Assembly (NCBI GenBank): GCA_013695395.1 | Contig: JACDAP010000488.1 | Span: forward strand, 1 to 6,472 | Origin: Solirubrobacterales bacterium | GTDB lineage: Bacteria; Actinomycetota; Thermoleophilia; Solirubrobacterales; Solirubrobacteraceae | DNA length: 6,472 bases | Direction: 5' to 3' | In this document: positions 1 to 6,000 of the stretch, in pieces | How the letters are laid out: each line of letters begins with the position of its first letter | How positions within the stretch are numbered: the stretch's first letter is position 1 | Position numbers and translations under genes: made by a program | The notes under the pieces: model-generated | Told to the model about the DNA's origin: nothing | The model's database searches: none | What the model saw: only the letters and a program-made list of their open reading frames with translations

Positions 1-45
1 CGCGGAGGCCGCGCAGTGACACCGGACGTCGTCGCGGCCTCCGCG
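1..45. terminator. Perfect 13-bp inverted repeat, possible terminator or operator
   Basis: CGCGGAGGCCGCG at 1-13 is exactly repeated in reverse complement at 33-45, with a 19-base loop between. This would be a very stable RNA hairpin. A plus-strand frame through the left arm ends in TGA at 17-19 (reading Ala-Glu-Ala-Ala-Gln-stop), so the hairpin may sit at the 3' end of an upstream gene, but five codons are too few to call that gene. There is no T-tract after the right arm, so an intrinsic terminator of the usual kind is not proven. The right arm also lies where the -35 region of the next gene would fall, so it could instead bind a regulator. The repeat is seen directly; its role is inferred. 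Confidence 0.45.
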
Positions 46-63
46 CAGCAGCCGCCGCGCGGA

Positions 64-76
64 TAGGCTCGAGCCG
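64..76 (+). promoter_or_regulatory. Candidate -10 element and palindrome just before the FtsH-like gene
   Basis: TAGGCT at 64-69 fits the actinobacterial -10 pattern TAnnnT and ends 7 bases before the GTG start at 77. Transcription would then begin at or within a base or two of the start codon, giving a leaderless mRNA. This agrees with the lack of any Shine-Dalgarno-like purine run before GTG. No convincing -35 hexamer is visible at the expected spacing. A perfect 10-bp palindrome, GGCTCGAGCC (66-75), overlaps the element and fills the gap to the start codon; it could be an operator or chance in GC-rich DNA. Confidence 0.35.
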
Positions 77-2731
77 GTGAGCTCCCCCAGCAAGCGCAGT
101 CGCGGCGAGCCGCGCGAGAGCCGCCTCGGCGCCCTCACCGTCACGGCCATCGTGCTGCTGTTCGCGGTCTACGCGCTCGTCCTCGTAGCGTCGCGGCCGA
201 ACGTCAGCGGGGATCGCCTGCGGCTCGACGCGTTCGTCTCACTGGCGGAGAACGGGCGCATCCGCAGCGCCGAGATCCTCGACCAGGACTCCTACGTCGT
301 CGGCACGTACGCCAGGCGGGACGGGCGCGTCACCGCGTACAACCTGCCCTTCCTGCGCGCCGCCAGCTCGCGCGACCGCCTCGCCGACCTGGTGCTCTCC
401 AACCAGATCCCCTCGCGGGTCAACCAGCAGCTGCTGAAGTCGCTGATCGTGCCGATCACGCTGCTGCTGCCGGTGCTGATCCTGATCGTCGTCTTCGTCT
501 ACTTCATCGTCTCCTTCCGCCGCGGGACCGGGCTCTTCGCTACGGGGCGTAGCGGGCGACGCGTCGAGCCCGAGGACGCGGCGGTGCGCTTCACCGACGT
601 CGCGGGCCAGGACGTCGCGATCTCCGAGCTGCGCGAGATCGCGGACTTCCTGGCCGACCCGGAGCGCTACGCCGCGCTCGGTGGTCAGGTGCCGCGTGGC
701 GTGCTGCTCTTCGGCCCGCCCGGCTGTGGCAAGACGCTCCTGGCCCGCGCGCTCGCGGGGGAGGCCGGAGCGGCGTTCTTCTCCGTCTCCGGCTCCGAGT
801 TCGTCGAGATGTACGTCGGCGTCGGTGCGGCGCGCGTCCGGGACCTGTTCTCCCAGGCCCGCCTGGCGGCCCCGTCGATCGTCTTCATCGACGAGATCGA
901 CGCGGTCGGTGCGCGGCGGGCGGGGACGGGGCCGGCGGCCTCGCAGTCCGAGGAGCGCGGGCAGGCGCTCAACCAGCTCCTGGCCGAGATCGACGGCTTC
1001 TCCTCCACCGAGGGCGTGATGGTCGTCGCGGCGACCAACCGCCCGGACGTCCTCGACCCCGCGCTGCTGCGGCCGGGGCGCTTCGACCGGGCCGTCGGGC
1101 TGTCGCTGCCCGACGAGGCGGACCGCCGCAGCATCCTCGCCGTCCACGCGCGCAGCAAGGCGCTGGGGGCGGGCGTCGACCTCGACGCGATCGCGCACAA
1201 GGCCGTCGGGATGTCGGGCGCCGACCTCGCCGGAGTCATGAACGAGGCGGCGTTGCTCGCGGCCCGCGGGCGGGAGCAGACCGTCTCCCAGGCCACGCTC
1301 CTGACCGCGCTCGAGCGCATCCGCGAGGCGCCGGAGCGCCAGCGCCGCCTCAGCTTGCGCGACCGGCGGATGGGCCAGGGCCTGCTCGACCAGGACCGGG
1401 TGACCTTCGCGGACATCGCCGGGCTGGACGCTGCGGTCGCGGAGCTGGCCGAGATCCGCGAGTACCTCGCCGATCCCGCCCGCTTCGAGCGTCTCGGCGC
1501 GCGCATCCCCGCGGGCTACCTGCTCGCCGGCCCGCCCGGTACCGGCAAGACGCTGCTCGCGCGTGCCGTCGCCGGCGAGGCGAACGCGGGCTTCGTCTCC
1601 GTCGCCGCGACGGAGTTCGTCGAGGTGTTCGTCGGGGAGGGCGCCGCTCGCGTGCGCGACCTCTTCGCCGAGGTGCGGGGCCTCGCCCCGGCGATCCTCT
1701 TCATCGACGAGATCGACGCGATCGGCGGGCGGCGCAGCGCGTCGGCGGGCGACTCCTCCGAGCGCGCGCAGACCCTCAACCAGCTGCTGATCGAGCTCGA
1801 CGGCTTCGGCCGGCGGGAGGGCGTCGTCGTGCTCGCCGCCACCAACCGGCCCGAGCTCCTCGACCCCGCGCTGACGCGCCCCGGCCGCCTGGATCGCCTG
1901 ATCGACATCGACCTGCCCGACCAGGCCTCGCGCGAGGCGATCCTCGCGCTGCACGCGAAGAGCAAGCCGCTCGCACCCGGCGTTGACCTCGCCGGGCTCG
2001 CCCGGCTCGCGCGCGGCATGTCCGGAGCCGACCTGAGCGGCATCCTCAACGAGGCGGCGCTGCTGGCGGCGCGGCGCGGCGCGGCCGCGCTCACCCGCGA
2101 CGACCTCGACGAGGGTCTCGACCGCGTCATGTCGGGCATCGGCGGGCGCCGGGAGCTCTCCGAGGCGGACCGGCTGCGGATCGCCTACCACGAGGCGGGG
2201 CACGGCATGGTCGCCCGCGCGCTGCCCGGCGGGCGCCTGCTGCACAAGATCTCGATCATCCCGCGCGGCAGCCGGCTCGGGGTCTCCTGGCTCCCGGACA
2301 GCGAGGACAGCCTCGTGCGGCCGAAGGCGATGCTCGTCGAGCGGATGGCGACGCTGCTCGGCGGGCTGGTCTGCGAGCAGATCGTCTTCGGGGAGCACTC
2401 CAGCGGCGCGGTCAACGACCTCGAGCGCGTCGGGGTGCTGGCTCGCCACATGGTCGTCGACCTCGGCATGAGCGAGGAGGTCGGCGCGATCGGGCACGCG
2501 ACGGCTGACAGCTCGCAGTCGCCGTGGTCGGAGCACACCGCGCGGCTCATCGACGCGGAGGCGCGTCGCTTCGCGGCCGAGGCGGAGCAGCTCGCCCGCC
2601 GCGTGCTCACCGAGGGCAGGCCTGCGCTCGGCATCGTCGTGGAGGCGCTGTTGGAACGCGAGACGCTCAGCGTCGCCGAGATCGACGACCTCGTCGGGCC
2701 GCCCCCGCGGACCGGGTCGGTGCGCTCGTGA
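77..2731 (+). CDS. ftsH: FtsH-type membrane zinc metalloprotease with two tandem AAA+ domains
   Basis: This 884-residue protein is an ATP-driven membrane protease of the FtsH (M41) family, which extracts and degrades membrane and soluble proteins on the cytoplasmic side. Order of parts: short basic N-tail (1-16), membrane segment (about 17-39), extracytoplasmic FtsH-ext-like region (40-123), second membrane segment (about 124-146), AAA+ module 1 (about 167-415), AAA+ module 2 (about 440-690), M41 peptidase (about 695-870). Module 1 has Walker A GPPGCGKT (213-220), Walker B with D272/E273, pore-loop Y246 and arginine fingers R335/R338. Module 2 has GPPGTGKT (485-492), D544/E545, pore-loop F518 and R604/R607. 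The peptidase has HEAGH (705-709) and the third zinc ligand D781. Ordinary FtsH has one AAA+ module and about 600-650 residues; the excess here equals one extra module. Both ATPase sites look intact. GTG at 77 is chosen because it precedes the first membrane segment and no later start would keep it. It may be a paralogue rather than the housekeeping FtsH. The stop overlaps the next start (GTGA). Confidence 0.93.
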   Translation: MSSPSKRSRGEPRESRLGALTVTAIVLLFAVYALVLVASRPNVSGDRLRLDAFVSLAENGRIRSAEILDQDSYVVGTYARRDGRVTAYNLPFLRAASSRDRLADLVLSNQIPSRVNQQLLKSLIVPITLLLPVLILIVVFVYFIVSFRRGTGLFATGRSGRRVEPEDAAVRFTDVAGQDVAISELREIADFLADPERYAALGGQVPRGVLLFGPPGCGKTLLARALAGEAGAAFFSVSGSEFVEMYVGVGAARVRDLFSQARLAAPSIVFIDEIDAVGARRAGTGPAASQSEERGQALNQLLAEIDGFSSTEGVMVVAATNRPDVLDPALLRPGRFDRAVGLSLPDEADRRSILAVHARSKALGAGVDLDAIAHKAVGMSGADLAGVMNEAALLAARGREQTVSQATLLTALERIREAPERQRRLSLRDRRMGQGLLDQDRVTFADIAGLDAAVAELAEIREYLADPARFERLGARIPAGYLLAGPPGTGKTLLARAVAGEANAGFVSVAATEFVEVFVGEGAARVRDLFAEVRGLAPAILFIDEIDAIGGRRSASAGDSSERAQTLNQLLIELDGFGRREGVVVLAATNRPELLDPALTRPGRLDRLIDIDLPDQASREAILALHAKSKPLAPGVDLAGLARLARGMSGADLSGILNEAALLAARRGAAALTRDDLDEGLDRVMSGIGGRRELSEADRLRIAYHEAGHGMVARALPGGRLLHKISIIPRGSRLGVSWLPDSEDSLVRPKAMLVERMATLLGGLVCEQIVFGEHSSGAVNDLERVGVLARHMVVDLGMSEEVGAIGHATADSSQSPWSEHTARLIDAEARRFAAEAEQLARRVLTEGRPALGIVVEALLERETLSVAEIDDLVGPPPRTGSVRS
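575..2083 (+). repeat. Internal duplication: two copies of the AAA+ module
   Basis: The first copy is encoded at about 575-1270 and the second at about 1394-2083, joined by a linker rich in Arg and Gln. Over the 46 residues starting at Walker A (DNA 713-850 versus 1529-1666), 35 residues are identical. Similarity continues through Walker B, the second region of homology and the lid helices (G-MSGADL and NEAALLAAR occur in both). Copy 1 keeps more of the canonical FtsH wording (SGSEFVEM, VGVGA, PDVLDPALLRPGRFDR). Copy 2 has diverged more there but joins the protease through an FtsH-like linker. This suggests an in-gene duplication within the FtsH lineage rather than fusion to a foreign ATPase; that history is inferred. 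Confidence 0.85.
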
Positions 2732-3522
2732 GCACCGTGGACGTCGAGCCGCTGTGGATCGCGGTGGCCGGCAAGGGCGGCGCGGGGAAGTCCACGGTCA
2801 GTGGCACGCTCGCCCGGGCCCTCGGCCGCCTCGGCCACGACGTCGTCGCGATGGACTCCGACACGATGCCGGGGATGTGCCGCTCGCTCGGGATCGCCGA
2901 GCCGGAGGTCACGCGGCTGATGGAGGCCGTCGAGCGGGTCGAGGAGCGCAAGTGGCGCCTGAAGCCGGGCTACGGCCCGGTCCGCGCGGTGCAGCGCTGC
3001 TCGATCCCGGCGCCGGACGGCGTGCGGCTCCTGCAGCTCGGCAAGGCCGACGCCGCCGAGAACCTGAAGCCGGTCATCGGCGCCGTCGGGGCGTTCCACA
3101 AGATCGCCGGCCGGCTCGGGGACAGCCGGACCGCCCGCCGCTGGACGATCGTCGGCGACCTGCCGGCCGGGCCACGCCATCTCTCCGCGGGCTTCGCCTC
3201 CTACACGCGGGGTGCGCTCGTGGTCGTCGAGCCGACGAGCCAGTCGGTGCTCGCGGCGCGGCGCTGCGCGCGCTTCACGCGTGAGCACCTCGGCCGGCCC
3301 GCCTGGTACGTCGCGAACAAGCTGCGCGACGAGGAGGCGCGCCGCCGGCTCGCGCGGATGCTCGGCGAGGAGCCGGTGGCGTGGATCCCGTACGACCTCG
3401 AGGTGGCTGCGGCCGAACGGGCGGGCCTCGCTCCGATCGACGCCGCGGCCGGCTCGGCGGCGGTGGGCGTGATCGAGTCGCTGGCCGCAGAGCTCAGCGA
3501 GCGGCGACTCGACGGGCTCTGA
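2728..3522 (+). CDS. CooC/MinD-like P-loop ATPase lacking the cysteine motif
   Basis: This 264-residue cytoplasmic protein belongs to the SIMIBI MinD/ParA/CooC ATPases, which dimerise on ATP and act as metallochaperones or positioning factors. It shows a deviant Walker A, GKGGAGKS (15-22), with signature Lys K16 and Lys K21, a switch aspartate D43 (MDSD, 42-45) and a Walker B-like IVGDLPAG (141-148) with D144. The later VVVEPTSQS stretch (165-173) matches the CooC pattern of a hydrophobic strand followed by EPS/T. The CxC metal/dimer motif of CooC, expected near 106-115, is replaced by Lys-Ala-Asp-Ala-Ala-Glu. The start is the GTG at 2728, whose GTGA overlaps the upstream stop; the frame is open further upstream, but that part lies inside the protease gene. 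GTG at 2737 is an alternative. No good ribosome site is visible, so translation probably depends on coupling to the protease gene. It is a paralogue of the next gene. It may be a CooC-type factor for another client, or a non-metal partner subunit. Confidence 0.85.
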   Translation: MSTVDVEPLWIAVAGKGGAGKSTVSGTLARALGRLGHDVVAMDSDTMPGMCRSLGIAEPEVTRLMEAVERVEERKWRLKPGYGPVRAVQRCSIPAPDGVRLLQLGKADAAENLKPVIGAVGAFHKIAGRLGDSRTARRWTIVGDLPAGPRHLSAGFASYTRGALVVVEPTSQSVLAARRCARFTREHLGRPAWYVANKLRDEEARRRLARMLGEEPVAWIPYDLEVAAAERAGLAPIDAAAGSAAVGVIESLAAELSERRLDGL

Positions 3523-3533
3523 GCCCCGGGTGG

Positions 3534-3563
3534 TTGGTCATCCGCGCCGGATGGGCGTAGTGT
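3534..3563 (+). promoter_or_regulatory. Candidate promoter with dyad between -35 and -10
   Basis: TTGGTC (3534-3539) and TAGTGT (3558-3563) are separated by 18 bases and match -35 and -10 patterns partly (TTGnnn and TAnnnT). The -10 ends 9 bases before the ATG at 3573, so a leaderless or nearly leaderless transcript would result; no clear Shine-Dalgarno is present. Between the two boxes lies a perfect dyad, CATCCG-CGC-CGGATG (3539-3553), a classic place for a repressor operator. The dyad could instead be a short hairpin ending the upstream message. If the promoter is real, the third gene can be expressed apart from the protease gene. Confidence 0.42.
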
Positions 3564-3572
3564 CGGGCGACT

Positions 3573-4310
3573 ATGAAGATCATCGTGGCGGGCAAGGGTG
3601 GCGCGGGGAAGACGACCGTCTCGGGGACGCTCGCGCGGGTGCTCTCCCGGGCCGGCGAAGAGGTCATCGCCGTCGACGCCGACGTCAACCCGATGCTCGG
3701 CATCTCGCTCGGTGTCGGTATGGACGAGACCGAGCGCCTCGCCGGGATCCGGGAGTCCCTGCAGCAGGGGCACATCGAGCACGCGCACGACGTGGAGGCC
3801 CTCGTCGCGACGTTCGGCACCACCGCGCCCGACGGCGTCCAGCTCGTCGTGGGCTCGCGCATGGACGGCCCCGATTCGGGGTGTGCCTGCTGCGGCGTCA
3901 ACCCCGATCAGCTGCTGAACGAGCTCGACGGCGAGGGGCGGGTCGTCATCGGCGACCTCGAGGCCGGGATCGGGATCGTCACGCGCATGGACACCGGGAA
4001 CATCGATCTCGTCCTCGTCGTCACCAACGCGACGAGCAAGTCGATCGAGGTGGCGCGCCGCGCCGCCGACAGCGCCGCCGGCCGCGGCGCCGAGGTGCTC
4101 GTGATCGCCAACCGGATCGGCACCGACGACGACCTCGAGGAGATCCGCGCCGCGCTCGGCGAGCACGAGATCATCGTCGTCCCGGAGGACGACGCGATCC
4201 GCCGCGCCGACGAGGAGGGCCTCGCCCCGCTCGACGGCCCGCGCGACGGGCCGGGCATGGTCGCACTGCTCGGGCTCGGCGAGCGCCTCGCGCTCCGCGC
4301 CGCGGCGTGA
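3573..4310 (+). CDS. CooC-like nickel-insertion-type ATPase with CACC motif
   Basis: This 245-residue cytoplasmic ATPase resembles CooC, the factor that binds nickel and helps insert it into the C-cluster of CO dehydrogenase. Visible motifs: deviant Walker A GKGGAGKT (7-14) with K8 and K13, switch VDAD (34-37) with D35, and Walker B-like VVIGDLEAG (124-132) with D128. Cys104-Ala-Cys106-Cys107 lies where CooC has its CxC pair, which in that family joins two subunits around one metal ion. Length is close to usual CooC (about 250). The ATG at 3573 puts the P-loop directly at the N-terminus, as normal for the family. It lies 51 bases after its paralogue; both begin with a near-identical VAGKGGAGK-TVSGTLAR block, so they arose by tandem duplication. 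The metal and client enzyme cannot be named from this window because no CO dehydrogenase or hydrogenase gene is present. Other MinD-like roles remain possible. Confidence 0.88.
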   Translation: MKIIVAGKGGAGKTTVSGTLARVLSRAGEEVIAVDADVNPMLGISLGVGMDETERLAGIRESLQQGHIEHAHDVEALVATFGTTAPDGVQLVVGSRMDGPDSGCACCGVNPDQLLNELDGEGRVVIGDLEAGIGIVTRMDTGNIDLVLVVTNATSKSIEVARRAADSAAGRGAEVLVIANRIGTDDDLEEIRAALGEHEIIVVPEDDAIRRADEEGLAPLDGPRDGPGMVALLGLGERLALRAAA

Positions 4311-4365
4311 GCGAGAGGCTCCACCGTGGCGTGAGCGGCGCGACGCAGTAGCGCGCCCTACGAGC
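4311..4365. terminator. Weak hairpin between convergent genes
   Basis: The 55-bp gap between the converging third plus-strand gene and the minus-strand propeller gene contains GGCGCG (4337-4342) and its exact complement CGCGCC (4352-4357) with a 9-base loop. Such a hairpin could end transcription from both sides. The stem is short and no T-run follows on either strand, so it is only a candidate. Nothing else is recognisable in the gap. Confidence 0.3.
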
Positions 4366-6000
4366 TCAGCGCCCTGGCACCCGACCTCCGCGGCGCACGG
4401 TCGGTGCCCTCGGGCCGCCCAGGACGCCCAGGCCGATCGCCACGGCGAGCCCGACGAGGATCAGCGCGAGCGCGGAGACCCGGAGCAGCGTCTTGGAGCT
4501 GTCGCTCAGGCGGGGCGGGTCGTTGAAGGCCACGAGTCCGCGCGCGAGGTCCTGCTTGGCCGAGATGCGGGTGCCGGCGCGGGTATCGGTCCAGACCGCG
4601 AGCGCACGGCGATCGTCGGAGACCAGGCCGAGCCGCCCGCCGAGGTCGGCCATCCCGCGGTCGGCACCGAAGCCGATCCGGGAGCTGAACGCCTTGTCGG
4701 AGAGCCGGACGTGGGGGCGGAAGGTCTCGCCGCCGTCGAAGGAGGACTGGAAGGAGACCTCGTTGAGACGGTTGGTGCGGTCACGGCGGCGGTCGTAGTA
4801 GAGGACGTCGAGGCGACCTCCCGGCGTCACCGCCAGACGCGGCTGGTACTGGGCGGTGCCGTCCGCGCGCGGCGTGTCGTTGACCCGCACCGGGCCGCTC
4901 CACCGCTCCGCCCCCGGATCGAGCGACCAGAGCGAGACGTCGGCGTCGCCCGCGCGCTTGTCCGTGAAGCTCGCGAAGAGCTTGCCGCTGCGCTGGTCGA
5001 TCGCCAGCGAGGGGAACGGCGGCGTGAAGACGATGAAGCGCTGGGCCGGCTTGACCGTGCCGACCCGCGACTCCTCCCACCGCTTGCCGCCGTCGCGCGA
5101 GCGCGCCAGCACGAGCTCCCAGTCGCCGTCGTAGGCGCGCCCGCTGCGGCCGCCGTGACCGCCCGCGTAGTCGAGCTCGTCGTCTCCGAGGTCGAGGTAG
5201 AGGACGTTCAGGGCCCCGTCGGGACCGACGACCGGTGACGGCGCGATCGCGCGCTCGCGGGCGGGGGAGCTCACCCGCGTCGGCTGGGTCCAGTTGCGGC
5301 CGCCGTCGTCGGAGCGGATCGCGTTGATCGGGTTGCCCGGCTGCGAGAAGCGGTAGAGGCCGATCTCGGAGGCCGCCACCCAGGTCAGGTAGAGGCGGCC
5401 GGGGACCTTCGGATCGGCGCTCAGGCGCGAATGGAAGGCGCGGGCACCGAGTGGCGTCTCGCGCGGCGGCGCGAGCGTCTTGCCGCCGTCGGCGGACATC
5501 GTGAGGTAGGCGGCGTCGGGCGAGTTGGCGCGGCCGGTCAGCGTCACGAACGACAGGTACAACGTCCCGTCGGCGCCGAACACGGCGTCCGGCGCGTAAC
5601 ACGGCCCGGTCACGCCGGCCGGGACGGGGATCGCCGTCTGCGTCCAGCGCCCGCCGCCGTCGAAGGAGACGCTGACGCCGCACGAGTAGCGCGGCGAATC
5701 GATCTTGCTCGTGACGACGAGGTTGGCCGGATCGACGGGATTGCGGACCAGCGACGGGGAGTTGGTCGCACTGATGTCCAGCGGGTTGCGGGCCCCGTCG
5801 TTGACCGGCAGGTTCGGCGCGAGCGCACCGAACTCCCGTGGGGCGTCGTACCCGGTCGAGACGACGAACGCGCCGACGCCCCAGACGATCAGCGCGATCC
5901 CGGCCACCAGCCACGGGAGCCGGCCGCGCGGCGCCTTGCGTGCCGGCGGTGGCGCCGCTTCGTCGGTCGCGGTCTCCTCCGCCTCCGTGACGGTGCTCAT
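4366..6000 (-). CDS. Membrane-anchored beta-propeller protein with BNR/Asp-box repeats
   Basis: This 544-residue protein is predicted to display a sialidase-type beta-propeller outside the cell. After a 27-residue acidic, then Pro/Ala/Arg-rich N-tail comes a membrane segment (about 28-49). A large extracytoplasmic region (50-504) follows, then a second membrane segment (about 505-528) and a basic tail (RAPTVRRGGR at 531-540). Five Asp-box motifs (S-x-D-G-G-x-x-W/F/L) start at S112, S169, S230, S301 and S420, typical of sialidase/BNR folds. I do not see the arginine triad or RIP motif of true sialidases, so catalytic activity is doubtful; it may bind glycan or protein. C107 and C134 could form a disulphide outside the cell. 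The ATG at 6000 overlaps the stop of the upstream repeat-protein gene (ATGA) and has its own GGAGGG ribosome site, so the two are probably co-transcribed and coupled. The exact ligand is unknown. Confidence 0.82.
   Translation of the reverse strand: MSTVTEAEETATDEAAPPPARKAPRGRLPWLVAGIALIVWGVGAFVVSTGYDAPREFGALAPNLPVNDGARNPLDISATNSPSLVRNPVDPANLVVTSKIDSPRYSCGVSVSFDGGGRWTQTAIPVPAGVTGPCYAPDAVFGADGTLYLSFVTLTGRANSPDAAYLTMSADGGKTLAPPRETPLGARAFHSRLSADPKVPGRLYLTWVAASEIGLYRFSQPGNPINAIRSDDGGRNWTQPTRVSSPARERAIAPSPVVGPDGALNVLYLDLGDDELDYAGGHGGRSGRAYDGDWELVLARSRDGGKRWEESRVGTVKPAQRFIVFTPPFPSLAIDQRSGKLFASFTDKRAGDADVSLWSLDPGAERWSGPVRVNDTPRADGTAQYQPRLAVTPGGRLDVLYYDRRRDRTNRLNEVSFQSSFDGGETFRPHVRLSDKAFSSRIGFGADRGMADLGGRLGLVSDDRRALAVWTDTRAGTRISAKQDLARGLVAFNDPPRLSDSSKTLLRVSALALILVGLAVAIGLGVLGGPRAPTVRRGGRVPGR

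Noticed and set aside
239..2536. A 765-codon open frame on the minus strand opposite the protease gene
   Set aside because: It is low-complexity (rich in Arg, Ala, Glu, Asp, Val, Leu) with no recognisable domain, and mirrors a well-supported FtsH-type gene. Long antisense open frames are expected in such GC-rich DNA.
2524..2727. Upstream extension of the first CooC-like gene
   Set aside because: The frame is open but translates to Arg/Ala/Gly-rich filler inside the M41 coding region. The P-loop normally lies near the N-terminus, and GTG at 2728 gives the usual length.
2185..3288. A 367-codon minus-strand open frame spanning the protease/ATPase junction
   Set aside because: It crosses two convincing plus-strand genes, shows no motif, and is explained by third-position GC bias.
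3530..4351. A 273-codon plus-strand open frame overlapping the CACC ATPase
   Set aside because: It is out of frame with the ATPase and consists of Arg/Asp/Gly-rich sequence with no domain.
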